A program made the translations under genes and the position numbers. From contig PSQN01000004.1 of NCBI GenBank assembly GCA_002989075.1, forward strand, positions 1,426,001 to 1,490,000: DNA of 64,000 bases. Reading direction: 5' to 3'. The notes under the pieces were generated by a model. It was not told where the DNA came from. It did no database searches and saw nothing but the letters and a program-made list of their open reading frames with translations. The stretch comes from Arthonia radiata. Lineage: Eukaryota; Ascomycota; Arthoniomycetes; Arthoniales; Arthoniaceae. Below, piece by piece: positions 45,843 through 57,676 of this stretch. Numbering within the stretch: position 1 is the stretch's first letter; each line of letters begins with the position of its first letter.

Positions 45843-46708
45843 TCACCGATACGGCGCATCCGCCCTCGCCACCGCCGCCAACTCCGGCTCCCACTTGTCC
45901 CCATTCGCCAACAGCTTCTCCTTATTGTACAACAGCTCCTCGCGTGTCTCCGTCGCATACTCCGCGTTCGGGCCCTCCACGATCGCGTCGACGGGACAGC
46001 TCTCCTGGCAGAACCCGCAGTAGATGCACTTGGTCATGTCGATGTCGTACCGCGTCGTCCTGCGGCTGCCGTCCGCGCGCTCCTCCGCCTCGATCGTGAT
46101 CGCTTGGGCGGGGCACACCGCCTCGCAGAGCTTGCAGGCGATGCAGCGTTCTTCGCCGGTGGGATAGCGCCTTAGAGCGTGCTCGCCGCGGAAGCGCGGG
46201 GAAATGGGGCCTTTTTCGAAGGGGTAGTAGATTGTGTAGCTGTTTGGTATCAATGTCAGCCCGATATTCTGGCTTGAGATATGACGACCAGTCTGGACGT
46301 TTGCCACTCTGCGATCGTATGGCGTCTGTGCCGCCCACACGACCGCGCAACAAGCAACGGATTCTAGGGCTATAGGAGAACGTGAACCACATGCTGAACA
46401 GTGAATACTTACGGTGGTCTAAAAAACTGCTCCAGCACAACCCACATCCCGCGAAACATCTCCATCAACAGGAAGTAATGACCCGCCTTATCCAGCGCGC
46501 CCTGGCCGCTTGTGTTCCATCGTGTGGGCTTGGGCATGCGGTAGCCGGTGGGTGGCGGGCCGGCTGGGAGCGCTCGTCTTTGTGCGGAGGAGTGGAATTG
46601 TGATTGCTGTGAGAGGGTGGCGGTGGATGTGAAGGCGGGTCGTAGAAGGGTTGATGTGAGTGGTGTACGTGTGCGCGCGAGGGCGCGTGCTGTGTGTATT
46701 GTTGCCAT
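45843..46708 (-). CDS. ndufs8: NADH:ubiquinone oxidoreductase iron-sulfur subunit NDUFS8 (TYKY)
   Basis: Two exons (46413-46708 and 45843-46239) give 230 residues. Residues 1-45 are a mitochondrial presequence (Arg/Thr/Ser-rich, no acids). The mature part has the two 4Fe-4S motifs [12 protein letters not shown] and [12 protein letters not shown], which hold clusters N6a and N6b next to the quinone site of complex [25 protein letters not shown] and the C-terminal [20 protein letters not shown] are near-invariant in the family. A 173-nt intron with GTAAGT..CAG borders joins FFRPP to [11 protein letters not shown] in frame. Confidence 0.97.
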
Positions 46709-48512
46709 GTGTGTGTATAGTGTGTGAGGAGGGGAGAGGGAGTGAGAGTTGAAGATGCGGACTGTGGCAATGGAGATCTTAGATTCATGGTCGAGCTGAT
46801 TGGTGGGATGAGATAGAGGAAGAATTGCTGGTTTGGGTATATACTGGTATCGAAGACTCCTTGAGCTTCACCTCTCTGTATCATCGTTTTTGACAGTTAA
46901 AACCCAACTCCAAGCAGTCTTAAATCCCTGCACGGTAGGGCGAATGCGATTTCAAGACGCCAAAGGTGCAAAAAGCATGTGAAGGTCAACAAAGCGATCC
47001 ATCCGTGGGATTCCAGGCACACGCAAAGCTCGTAGATGTCACCACGTGCGGCAGAATTCGTTGCATGTTATGGCAACGTCGTAAAGCGTCTCAGGGGGGC
47101 TGCTCCAAGCATCAAGTGACGCCCGAGAGTCGTCGGAACCAAGGACGGACTTGAAAGCATAGACGTTTTGGCTGTGAAGGTACCCGCAAATCCAAACGAC
47201 AACGCCTCCGTATTGGCTGCGTTCGAAAGTACTTGAACCTCTGGAATCCGCTCTCAGGGATGAAACCTCTGAAGAGCATGAACTGATTTCGGTTCTGCTC
47301 TCATCAGGTATTTGTAAGACTACGCGAGCGTACTGTGTGCCGTTCCAAAAAGTTTTAGCTGGTAGACGTCGCTTTCTTACACCAAAACGTCCGAAGAGCA
47401 ACAGCCAGATCTCAATGTTGGTCTTCTTAATTGTAATTAAGCTTACGCCTGCGTACGGGCTGCTTGTGAGGTCTCAGGTTCCACTCCTAACCTGTTCAAC
47501 TGCGATCGAGCTCACTTTCGCGTATTTATTGCTTTTGATATTCGAGGAACCAATATATTCTGCTATCACCAGCCAAACCCCAAAAGTGCAGCAGTCGTGC
47601 TCCACTGCTAGGTTTGTTTATTGCGACAAAGCTCACGCCCGCGTACTGCCTACCTTTAAGACCTTAGCAAGCATTGCAGTTTGCCTCCACAACGCGAAGC
47701 CTTCGAAGAGCAGGAGCCAAGTCTCACTCGCAAATCTCTACATAGCGCTTAAGCTCACGCCGGCGTACTGGCTGCCCTCCGAGACCTTGAAAATTACTGC
47801 AATATGCTCTTACAAGGCTAAGGTTTCGCAGAGCCCGGGCCTGATCGAAGAAATCTTCCTATCCGCTGTGGTTGAGCTTACACCAGCGTGCTAAGCGAAA
47901 TTCGCAGCCTTCAGAACGGGTCGTCGTAGCTGTTACATGGCCAGTCGATGATTTGAAAAGGGTTGTAGGTTTGGTTGGACGCTATGAGGACGGTGCTTCA
48001 GGCCATTCACTTTCTTTTCGCGTCACGTCTGATGCTCAAGCATCTACGCACACCTTGGCGGTACACACGTCATGCCATGGAAGTTCTCCTCGTGTTCACG
48101 GGAGTTTACATCGTTCGTCTTTCAACTATTGTCTCTTGACTCTCGGGTAGCAAAAGCTATGTGTGGAAAAAATTGAGCATAACATTTCCTTCGTTCCGCG
48201 TCCACATCGTGCGGCTACATCATGCCATATGCAAGTGGTTGCGGACATTGCACGTCTCAGCATATGCTCGCATGACGGCATGTATGTCGGAAAAAACGCA
48301 CATGTCGCGCTTCATAAGGGAAGGCGAATCGATAGTGACATCAAACTGGTAATCGAGCTGAACGATCAATCCATTCATGATCATTCATTCCGTTGTCATG
48401 CAAACACGGCATCTCGTCGTCGAGCGCCTCAACGCCATGCTAATGTTTTGCCATGCATTTCCGTTCCAAACTCGTGCTTACCGTGCTACCACCCCTTCAT
48501 CACCATCCAGAC
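46709..48512. other. Intergenic, 1.8 kb, containing a degenerate tandem array
   Basis: Upstream of NDUFS8 and downstream of eIF3e. The centre is a 122-bp tandem array (separate entry). A 185-codon frame (47337-47894) runs through the array, but the period is not a multiple of three, so it is unlikely to be a protein repeat. No other gene is supported. Confidence 0.6.
47070..47890. repeat. Degenerate tandem repeat, period about 122 bp, about seven units
   Basis: A GCTCACGCC-GCGTACTG-GCTGCC core recurs at about 47198, 47318, 47441, 47510, 47631, 47753 and 47876, with a weaker copy near 47072. Spacings are 120, 123, 69, 121, 122 and 123 bp; the 69-bp step is one unit with about 53 bp missing. 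Secondary motifs also repeat in register, such as TCGAAGAGCA-GAGCC-A-TCTCA and a TTAA or AAA just before the core. Units are well diverged from one another. Confidence 0.78.
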
Positions 48513-49959
48513 TCACTTGCCTGCCACAGCCGCATTCAACACCTGCGTCCTAAAGAACCCACCCTTCGTCCTCTCAATAACCTGCTGATACACGCTCATC
48601 GGCGGATGATTCATCATCACCGTCCCCTTCTGATAATCAATCTTCGCATCAACCCTCGTATCCCTAATCAAATTGACAATCCACTTCTCGCCCTCCTCCT
48701 GACTCAGCCCCAGCCGCCCACTCAACTCACTAATGTCAATCCGCTGATGAATCTTGCAATAGCTCTCCGAAATCAAATGCCGCGCGGCATCCACAAACGA
48801 ATCCGCGATCTCGCCCTGCGTGAAGAAGTCCTCCGCCAGCACGGCATGCGCCGTCGTCAGGTGCTGCTGTGCAGCCGTGAAGTCAAAGTCAATGTACAGT
48901 GCCCGGATGAACGCGGTGATGGGGTCCGTGTACTCGTACCCCTCCTGCCGTACCACGCGCGTCAGGTCCTTGACCTGCTTCTGGTAGACGGCGCTCGCGC
49001 TCTGCGTCTTGCCCTTGATCTCCCCGCCGGTGCCCTTGCCCCTTCCACTGATCACGGCAGCCGCCAGATACCGTAGCAGCCACGGACAGCTCGTCTGGAT
49101 CGTGTTGATGTAGTCGGGCTTGAAGAACATGTCGATGAGCGGGTCGCGGGCCTCGGCGTGGTGGAAGAGCGGGAAGAGCGACCAGTGCAGGAGCCAGGTG
49201 CGGTGGTGGAGTTGGGAGAGCGAGGCGTTGAAGAAGCGCCCGTCGATGGATTCTTTGATCTTGTTGATCTCTTCGAGCGCGGTGTCCCAGTTTGCTTGGA
49301 GGATTTCGCAGGCGAGCTTGCCCCAGGTGGCGGCGGAGACGGCTTCGGTGTCTGTGGACTGTGATTTGAGGGTTAGCGAAAGCCTTTCGATATGTTGCAG
49401 CCGGAAGATCTTCAATTGAACATATGGGAAAGGGAAAAGTAGAGTAGAAACATACCAACACCCCGAACTGAAACAACGTATCCGCCGCCAACTGATAATC
49501 CCCCATCGAATACAAGAACTGCCCGTACTCATATAACTTCGCCACATCCTCCGGCTGCACGCCATAGCTCTCCTTCAAGAAGTTCAAATTGGCCACTTTG
49601 TCGCTCCGCAAACTACTCGACACCTTCTCATCGTCCAGCAAGTCTGTCAGCTTCTGCGTCGCCTCCTCCATCTTTTGCCGTTTCTCCATGGTGTCGTCGC
49701 GCTTCTTGACCTGGTCGGGCGGCGGCTCAGAGATGTTGTGCAGGTCGCAGTAGAGGCTGGAGACGTAATCGATCATGTCGGTTTCTTTGAGGAGGGTGTA
49801 TTTGAGAGGTTTGATGTTGGGATCGGAAAGCTCGAGGAATTCGAGGATGGGGAAGACGAGGTGCCGGTCCAGGTGTGGGATTAATTTGGGGAGGAGGGAG
49901 TAGTTCTCGTCGGCGTCGGGTTGGGTGCCGTTGGTTGCGCTGTGGTCGATGGTCGCCAT
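48513..49959 (-). CDS. eif3e: Translation initiation factor eIF3 subunit e (Int6)
   Basis: Two exons (49456-49959 and 48513-49358) give 449 residues. The N-terminal eIF3e segment has [22 protein letters not shown], then a helical repeat region with [33 protein letters not shown] and [14 protein letters not shown]. The PCI domain occupies about 270-430 and ends in [37 protein letters not shown], the winged-helix part. eIF3e is a PCI subunit of the eIF3 scaffold that holds the 43S complex. The 97-nt intron has GTATGT and CACAG borders and joins FGVL to STDTEAV without shift. Confidence 0.96.
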
Positions 49960-50314
49960 GTTGGCGGTGGGTTGTACAAGTTGACAGTCGGATTGGGCGT
50001 ACGTGTGCGATTGCTATAGATCAGTACTAGTGGCTCTAGGAGTGTTGTATGTGCGGAAGCGAAAGAGTTGTTGCTGTCAGTGATGAATTCAAGGTGGGCT
50101 GCAGTGTGTCGAAAATCTTCGGAGCCGAAAAGTCTTGGCATCACGGAGTCGCAGAGCTGGAAGAACGTCTCTCAATGATCTTGGACACTGGCGTCTTTCG
50201 AACACCGCGGTTGCCTCAAATCTTCCACATCAATCTTCAAGCGGACCACGCGGCGGCTCCTTCACGACCACCCCCACGCCTGACACAATCTTCCACCAGC
50301 TTTCTTACACTTCA
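49960..50314. promoter_or_regulatory. Short divergent promoter region of eIF3e and mL49
   Basis: Only 355 bp separate the ATG of eIF3e (leftward) and the ATG of mitochondrial mL49 (rightward), so the two translation genes probably share promoter elements. Confidence 0.5.
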
Positions 50315-50890
50315 ATGGCCACCCTCCGCCCACTCACCCTCCCTCTCCGCACACGTCCAACCTACATCTGCATCTCCTGCCGACACCGCTCCCACGCAGG
50401 TCACGCTCAACAACAACGCGACACCCGGACCCTGAAACACCACCCCGGCAACGCCAAAACCCGGAATCCCTCAGACCGCCAGCTCAAGCGCGACGCGAAA
50501 GATACAGGCCACCGCTCTTCTCCACCCTCACTCTCATCCTCATCCCCCTCGGCTCCGTCTTCGTTACCCACACAAACGACTCCAACTCCTGCAGGCGCAC
50601 CACCCACAACCCCAACAGCACGCTCCCCCGCGCGATCAGAACCCTACACAATCACCCGCACGCCCTCGTCCCAACTCCCCGTCTACGAAGAGACCAAACG
50701 CGGCGGCAACCTCAAGCAGACGCGGATCCGCAAGATCCGCGGGCGGGGCGACGAGCTGATGCGGCAGCTGGAGAGCGTGTTGCAGCCAAGGCCAGAGTGG
50801 ATCAGGGTGAATGGCGTGAACGGGCATGTGGAGATGAAGGGGTGGTATCGGGGGCAGATTTTGGCGTGGTTGGGGGGGAGGGGGTGGTAG
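50315..50890 (+). CDS. img2: Mitochondrial large-subunit ribosomal protein mL49
   Basis: One exon encodes 191 residues. The first 30 residues are Arg/Thr/Leu-rich with a CISCRHR motif, fitting a mitochondrial presequence. A long Ser/Pro/Thr-rich linker follows. The mL49/Img2 domain is C-terminal (about 107-190): PYTITRTPSSQLPVYEETK, GGNLKQTRIRKIRGRGDELM and VNGVNGHVEMKGWYRGQIL. Yeast Img2 is a mitoribosomal protein required for mitochondrial genome integrity. The ATG at 50315 is the first in frame with the targeting signal. Confidence 0.88.
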   Translation: MATLRPLTLPLRTRPTYICISCRHRSHAGHAQQQRDTRTLKHHPGNAKTRNPSDRQLKRDAKDTGHRSSPPSLSSSSPSAPSSLPTQTTPTPAGAPPTTPTARSPARSEPYTITRTPSSQLPVYEETKRGGNLKQTRIRKIRGRGDELMRQLESVLQPRPEWIRVNGVNGHVEMKGWYRGQILAWLGGRGW

Positions 50891-51420
50891 TGTCTTTGCT
50901 GGGTGGTGGACGTGTTGGGCGGAGGAAGGTAGTAATGGACGGGGGTGATGAAGATGGTGTATCTGGGCGACGTATGGCGTGTGAGGGCGGTATACAGCAC
51001 GTGAGGGCAGCATGCAGCGAGAATGAATATATAGAGAATCGTGAAATACAACAAGAATACGTGCAGAGGGAAGGCGCCTGTACAGAAGAGACGGCACGGA
51101 TTGGCGCTCACGAAAATGGAGTGATATGCGTGGATGCTCATAGATCGACGAAGGGAACCGGAGTCCCTAGCAGATTGGTATGAGCGACGGCTCTACTGCA
51201 GAAGAGCGAATCTGGACGTCCTTATAAGTTGCGCAAAGCAGAACATGGTCTTGAGATGCATTGCATACAATATCAGGCTACCTCACAAGCCTTTCATTAC
51301 CACCCACAATTCGCAATGCCACCAGAGCGCCATGCAATTAAACAAGCATAGCAGATGCACTGTTCACCACGCACAGCTCCCTCCACCCCGACTCCTCCAT
51401 GCATTCCGCCTCTCTGTCCC
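50891..51420. other. Intergenic, 0.53 kb, convergent 3' regions
   Basis: Between the mL49 stop (+) and the AN1 protein stop (-). Frames here are complements of low-complexity GT/CA-rich DNA. Confidence 0.55.
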
Positions 51421-52231
51421 CTAGACAAGGACACGCCCGCTCACGGTTCGCTCCCCCTGCAGCTTCTTCTGATTGCGGTCCTTTTCATCCTTTCGCGCCT
51501 CTTCTAGGCCCTCACAGCTATGGCTCTCCAAGAGCCTATGCTTACCGCAAAACTGACCGCCGCAAAAGCCGCAGTCTCCAACGATGCGCTGAGCCAACGC
51601 ATTGCAGTTGGACGCGCCGCATCGCGGGCCTTTCTTCTTGATGCCGCCAGTGGTGGCTTTTGCCTTCGCAGGCGGCGGCTTGGAATCTGAAGGTGCTTCT
51701 GATGGTGTTTCAACAGATGCCGAAGCATTGGCGAGGTCGTCTGCCGCGGGTGTGCCTTCAAGCGTTGGCAGCGCGAGCTCGAGAGTCGATGTGGGTGGGA
51801 CATGGTAGTCAGAGAGGAGCTTGTCCGCATTGTCGAGAGTTCGGCCATTGAAGGTCAAGCGAGCGCCTGAGGAAGGGATAGCTGATGGAACTTGAAGGGC
51901 GACGAGGGATTTGACAGTGGCGATGGAAGTATTATGGGGTATCGTCAAAGTGGTCGCTGTAATTGCATTAGTATGCTGGCATGAATAGGCAAGTGGTGGG
52001 TGAGTGAGTAGATGGGAGGACCACTTCGAGCGTGCCGAGCGAATCGGCACTGCTGCGGTCACTCCTGCTTCGCTGTGGCGGGTGATGGAGAGGAAGGGTT
52101 GCGGACGTACTCTGGCCTGAAGGCGTTTTGACGAAAAATTGTTGTGGCTCATCGCGGGAGTGTTTTGATGAATTTGAAGAGACCGACGCAGGCCGAGGAG
52201 GAGAAAGAGTTGGACTTGTTGGTGGAGACAT
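51421..52231 (-). CDS. Ubiquitin-like/AN1 zinc-finger protein
   Basis: Two exons (52111-52231 and 51421-51956) give 218 residues. A Ser/Pro-rich start precedes a ubiquitin-like fold (about 33-100): QQFFVKTPSGQTTTLTIPHNTSIATVKSLVA, ARLTFNGRTLDNADKLLSDYHV, TLELAL. A linker leads to an AN1 zinc finger (about 160-200): CGASNC, CGFCGGQFCGKHRLLESHSC. AN1 proteins of this layout act in ubiquitin-proteasome or stress pathways, often binding Cdc48 or the proteasome; which one applies here is unknown. The 154-nt intron with GTACGT and ACAG borders is placed inside the ubiquitin fold and restores GQTTTLTI. Confidence 0.88.
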
Positions 52232-53266
52232 GCCGATGAGCGAGCGGATGTTGCGGTCTTCGATGGTGCTGAATTAGATGCCTCCGTGTCCTCAAAGGCT
52301 GTTGACTATATGTATCAACAACTCGAGACTTGATGGTTATTCAATATGCGAATGCTCTGGCGGTCGGAGCGGGTTGCGGTTGAAGTTGGGAGACTGTTGC
52401 AAGGTGGTCGGTAAGAAGGTGACAAGCAGTTTGCGTGACGCAAAGGCGGCTTTGATCGGAGTCGCAGCGAGAGTCTTTGATGGAAATGTGATGAATGCGG
52501 TGATGGCAGCAAGTGGGAGGCGATGAGTAAGAAGAGAAGATAAGGCGGCCTTCTTAAAGATGCAGGTGGCTAGTGCAAGTGTCGGTCCCTGCTGGATCTC
52601 GGACCAAGTCACTTGATGGCGTAGGCGCTGTTTCTTCTTTCGGTTTCTAAGCGATCCTGCCCTGACGCTAGTCCCGATTGCGGAACCCTTCGCTGAGCCT
52701 CTGTTAAACGCAAGCACGAACTCTCAATTCTTGCTTGGATCCTTGTCTGAAATCTACACAGGTTTTCAAGCTCATGGCACCTGGCCTGACAGCAAATCTG
52801 ATATCGCAGCACGTCTGATATCGATTCGAGATGGCCTGCGTCAGCTGCGCGCAGAGACGCCAGACCTCGGAGATCGGACAAGACCCACAGCTATCCGCGT
52901 TTGCTACCGCGACGCCGTCGGACCCGTGGTACAACCTCGAGGTACCATCTGATCAGGACAGATCACGTCACTGCGCGCGAGCCGCCAAAGAATGAGACTG
53001 CACAGGGTGGATCAAGATGTCAGCGGGATGAAAGGCAAACAATGAACAGCGTTCCCGCTACAAGTGGTATCGTGCATGAGCCCGTCCTCGAGCTCTTCCT
53101 ATCCAGTCAACAGTATGAAATCGCGCTCGCCGCGCTGCGGTCTCCGTAGAGCATCTCCCAACACCACGCACCGAACATGCGGTCTGCTCTCCGCGAGCAC
53201 ATGGCTACCGTGACCCAATCCAAAAAGGACCTACTTTTATACAGAACGCCGAATACTCGCATAGCG
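52232..53266. other. Intergenic, 1.0 kb
   Basis: Upstream of the AN1 gene and downstream of the PI4P 5-kinase gene. A reverse-strand frame (52337-52717) looks partly like an Arg/Lys-rich protein but has no ATG and no motif. Nothing else seen. Confidence 0.5.
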
Positions 53267-55920
53267 TTAAACTTGCACCATCTCCAGTGATCTATTCTTC
53301 TCTCCCCCCTTCAAACCTGATGGCTTGCTTTTCTCCATGTCTTGCACGGCCAGGAATGTTTTCTGGTCCTCATCCGGCAGCGGCGGTGAGAAGCCTGGCG
53401 ACACTCCATTGCGCAGCTCGGGTGATACACTCTCAACGCCGCTCTGTAGCGGTGATGGTAGGCCCAAATGTCCGTGTCGAATCTCCGGCGACGTGCTCCT
53501 CACTCGGGTTTGTACTGGCGGTAGTTCTTGCATCTCCTCGTCTCGTTCAACCCGCCGTATCGAGTCCATGCGCGCGTCCGGTGATTGATCTGTCTCCTTC
53601 CGTTTGCCCTTCCGCCTACTCGTACTCGAATGTGCGCTGCGCTCGCCCGTGCTGCTCGCCTCCCCCGCCTCTTCGACAACCGGTAGCGGCGCAGCACCGT
53701 CCACAGTATCAACGGCAAGGCGCGGCCGATCAGGAGTTGGCGGCTCTGATATCGATGCGCCATCTACTGAAACGTCCGGTATTGGATGCTCGATCCTGTC
53801 ACTGTCCACACGCGCGACCGTCTCTTTAGACATTGTGATGCCGCTCATAAACCTCATAAATCGATCGCCGTACCTATCAGGTGGCACTGCTGAGATGTCC
53901 CCTTTCCTAGAGCGCGCAACGAGTCCTTTGAGAAAGTGTTCGGTCTTCTTGACACTATTATACTTAGTAAGACAGTCAATAATACCCAGGTAGTAAACAG
54001 CTTCGCCTGGCGTCTCGTCTTGATGTGTTGCGCGGAAGCCGCCTTCGTCCGAATAGAAGTAGCGATTTGCTCCTCTATTTGTCAGATCCGGTGGCATTTC
54101 GTCAGACATCTTCACGGTGCTGCTGCCCAACGGGACTGGCCTGTTGGTATGTACTGCACGCCGTAGCTCCCTTGCTTTTCGTGTGTTCTCCATTGTGGAC
54201 GGTGTCCGAATGATTTGCTCCGGTATTTGCATCTCGCGTGCATGCTGCTCGTCTTCCGATGGTGAAAACACTTTGAGGGTCTTGTCGCGTAACCGCTCTT
54301 CGTTACCCTTCTCCAGATCGTGAATACCCACCAATAATGAATAGTCCATAATCTTCAGTTCCTTCAATAATTCGACATCCCTTTCCATTTGAGCCATGAA
54401 CGCTTCTTTCTTCATAGGGCCCAGCTCGAGATGCATGTTTCTTCGTAACCAATTTAGATCCTTCAACGTCGCGCGCGGCTTCTTGGGAATATCCTCCTCG
54501 TTGAAGTCGCGCCCAAGAAGCGAGCCTTTCAGGTCGAACATTGTGTGAATATCAAGGTGAGGAGGAAAAAGGTTGTTCATGACCACGAAGTGAATCTTCT
54601 TGCCTGACCATGGGGTCTTAACCCGATGCAATCCATAAAATTGGGAAAGTAGTGTGTTGCGGTTTTGTGAGACATGATTGTAGTACCTTTTGAGGATTTT
54701 GCGGAGCAGTGTATGCTCTGCATGGTGTATCGTCTTGATAATGTATTTATAGTCGCGCGAGAAATAAAAGAAGCTTCCACTTTTGCCTGGAGAACCCAGC
54801 TCTGACAGTATGTACCTGCCCGTGAGCGACACTAAGTAATCTGCAGGGTCGATATTGAAGTTGCTTCGTAAGTGTCGAAATACCCACGGAGCGTAATCTT
54901 TGAATTTGAAGTCGTATTTGACGCCCGGAGTAATCTCGTTACCAGCGCTGCAGCATGTCAATGACTTCCTAAAAACACAAGTAGCTGCCGGCAGGCCTGT
55001 ACTTACATATCAAATGAGAACTTGTCCACAGCATCGAAATCCGCGTCCATTAGGTCTCTGTCGTTCTTTGCATTTGTTCTCGAGACTGTGAATCGTATTC
55101 CCGTGAGCATGTTGTACGCCGTCACCCAATTGGCATGGTGCTGATCCACTTTCGTGCCAACCAGTACCCGGTCGTCGTCATCGTCTTCCCTGCGTCTCCT
55201 CCTCGCACTCGGTCGATTTGCGCGAATGATGGCATTTTCTAACCTTGAGCTCTCTTCCGGCATGTGCCCATCCAAGCCGATATCCGAGTGATATGAACGG
55301 GTATGCCTCCGGCCGAGCGACAGTGATGCTCTTCGTCTACGTGAGGGCAAAGAGCCTGAAGATCGTCCGTTAGGTAGATCATCCGAGTCTCTCGGCAACG
55401 TGTCTTTCGAATGTCTTGCGGTCGTTGGTGACAGCCGCGGAACCTCCAATGTGTGACGGTGCTGTAATCGAGGTAATGGCGCAGAGCGCAATGGAGAGTC
55501 GGCCGCATTTGGGGCGGATGCGCTGAGAGCCACGGCGTTCCCATCGGAGGGAGAAAGTCGTGCAGGTGATGATCGGTGGTTTGAGTTTTGGTTGCTGGTA
55601 GGCGTCCGAAGGGTCTGATCAATAGACTGCCGTGAGCTTGGTAGGTTGGCTGGTGGGTAGGTATGTGAGGTTACGTCGGAGGATATGCGGCTGTTGGTGG
55701 TCGGGCTGTCGGAAGGATTGGTGGTCGGAGAGTGATAGACGGGTCCGTTCTGTAGGATGGAGCCGGCGAATGCATTGGTGGTGTCAATAGAGGCAAGCCG
55801 TTGTTGCTGAGAAGAGGTGCGCGGGCTTCCGTTCATGACCAAAGAGTGTTTGCTGTGTGGGGAGACCTCGCCATCATTGGTGACTAAAAAGGACATCTCT
55901 GAGACGGTGGTGGTGGACAT
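53267..55920 (-). CDS. mss4: Phosphatidylinositol-4-phosphate 5-kinase
   Basis: Two exons (55007-55920 and 53267-54947) give 864 residues. The N-terminal 230 residues are Ser/Pro-rich and probably regulated by phosphorylation. A basic RRRRRED stretch and the segment WVTAYNMLTGIRFTVSR lead to the kinase domain: [30 protein letters not shown], a Gly-rich GSPGKSGSFFYFS loop, YIIKTI (catalytic Lys), the DLKGS motif, LKIMDYSLLVGIHD and an activation-loop IIDCLTKYNSVKKTEHFLKGL. It makes PI(4,5)P2 at the plasma membrane, controlling actin and endocytosis, as yeast Mss4 and fission yeast Its3. The intron GTAAGT..GCAG joins SFDI to AGNEITPG. The C-terminal tail (about 720-864) is low complexity. Confidence 0.95.
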
Positions 55921-56558
55921 GTCTCCATCTCATTCACCCAACATGCGAGCGTACGGGAAGGGTAGATGCTGGGAAGTACAGATAAGAGGTGCAAAAGTTG
56001 GCGTGTTTGGTTGCTTATGTGCCGAAGCGACGGCGGAGGCAGCTCTTTCTCCGAGTTGCGCTGCCACGTTAATTTGAGGTAAGCCTTTCAGCCGGTCGAG
56101 TCCTCAATCTTCACTATTCGTCCTCTTTTAAATCGGATACATACCACAACAAGCCCTGCACCAACAGCAGTAGCGAGACCGAAGTCGGGATGGAACTGGA
56201 CAGATGGCCTACCAATCTATGAAGAAGGGCAACTAGCAATTTCCATGTCAACGCGCGCTAGTACTGAGAAAGCCCAGGAAGAGTACGCGTCGTCATATCA
56301 CTCATGTCATTGTCACGCTGTTGCGAATACAGCTGCACAGATATGTACCCTCATAATTGTACATACACACTTTCTCTCCAGCGCGGAGCGTTTGAACGCC
56401 GGATCACATAAACCCGAAGTCACCATTGTGGTATCATGTGCCCACCCAAGTCTTCAAGTAGCAAGGCACTTCAATGCCGACTCACGAGACGCCTGAAGCG
56501 CCAGTCCCTCCAGTGACCGCAGAAAGTCGTTGTCGCGTCATGGTGAAGAGGCAATACC
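55921..56558. other. Intergenic, 0.64 kb
   Basis: Promoter of the PI4P 5-kinase gene and 3' region of the H1 gene. No feature recognised. Confidence 0.55.
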
Positions 56559-57676
56559 CTAAGCCTCAGCCTTCTTCGGCGTCGCACTCTTCTTCGGTGT
56601 GGCCTTCTTGGTAGCTGGCTTCTTGGCGACAGTCTTCTTCGTGCTCTCGGGCTTGGTGGACTTGACGACGCGACCAGTCTTGGTCTTGGTAAGCACGGTG
56701 GGCTTCTCTACAGGAGCGACCGCTGGCGCCTAATACAGCAGATCAGCAACAGCACAGCATGTGACTCAACCAGGGCATGCACGTACAGCAGCGGGCTTCT
56801 TCGGTGCGCTCTTCTTCGCGGTATTGGCCTTGGTAGTAGTCTTTGACTTGGTGGTCGATGTCTTCTTGGCCGCAGCAGGCTTCTTTGTGGTAGAGGTCTT
56901 CTTCGAAAGGGTCAGTCAAGAGAGATTGAACTTGGGCAGGCAACGTTGCTATCTACCTTGGCGGCCGTGGTCTTCGACGCTGCGGTCTTAGCGGCAGGCT
57001 TCGCGACAGGCTTCGCGACAGGCTTCTTAATAGCGGCAGGCTTAGTTGTCGGGGCAGCCTTGGGGGCAGCATCCTTCTTCGCAAGCTTCACCGGACCGGA
57101 TGGACCTTTGGGACGGTTGAACTCGCCCGCTTTCTCGCCATTCTGGAGAGCCTGAGCGATATGCTTGTCGAAGGACGCGTCGCTGGTGGCGCCGAGGTCG
57201 TGGTTGGCTCTGACGTATTTCTTGATGGCTTGACGGCTGTAGTGCAAGGAGATCAGCACGTTGTATATAGCGGTAGATGGCGGTGTACAAATAGCTCACC
57301 TGGAACCAGTGCGATCTTTAAGCTGCATACAAACAAGACGCGTCAGTAAATGGCCTGAAATGCGAGTATGGAGCTTTTCAAGTCCAAATGCCATCCAAAT
57401 GGCGACTTCGACAAGGACGCGACAGCTGGACAAGCGCGGGGCAGCCAGTAAACATGCAATGCGCCGGAAATGATCAACTCACACTGAGGATCGCCTCCTT
57501 GACCATGTCTATATCGGCAGAGTCAGCAAAGGCACGCAAACACGATGCGAAAAACACCGAGGGTGATATCTGGCGTGCGTGGTGATTGACCGCTGGTCGA
57601 ACTTACCCTTGTACGCGGGATGCGAAGAGGTAGTGCTCTTCTTGGTGGCAGTGGCGGTCGCCTTCTTGGGAGGCAT
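56559..57676 (-). CDS. Linker histone H1
   Basis: Six exons (57607-57676, 57483-57508, 57300-57322, 56957-57236, 56787-56900, 56559-56729) give 227 residues. A Lys/Thr-rich N-terminus is followed by the winged-helix globular domain (about 19-95): SSHPAYKDMVKEAILSLKDR, TGSSRQAIKKYVRAN, then FDKHIAQALQNGEKAGEFNRPKGPSGPVKLAK. The tail is almost pure Lys/Ala/Pro/Thr with repeated KPVAKP and KKP units. It binds linker DNA at the nucleosome exit. Two exons are only 26 and 23 nt; all joins preserve phase, and intron positions break the globular domain three times. Exon 5 could start 3 nt later (AAGAAG repeat at the acceptor). Confidence 0.95.

Noticed and set aside
47337-47894. 185-codon frame through the 122-bp array
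   Set aside because: Repeat period is not a multiple of three, so successive units are read in different frames; a protein repeat is excluded.
48889-49959. 356-codon reverse frame that extends eIF3e exon 1 through the intron
   Set aside because: After FGVL the frame turns into Arg/His-rich shadow of the true exon 2; splicing at 49456/49358 restores eIF3e.
52337-52717. 126-codon reverse frame, Arg/Lys/Thr-rich
   Set aside because: It starts at GTG with no in-frame ATG and no motif; a small mitochondrial protein was considered but not supported.
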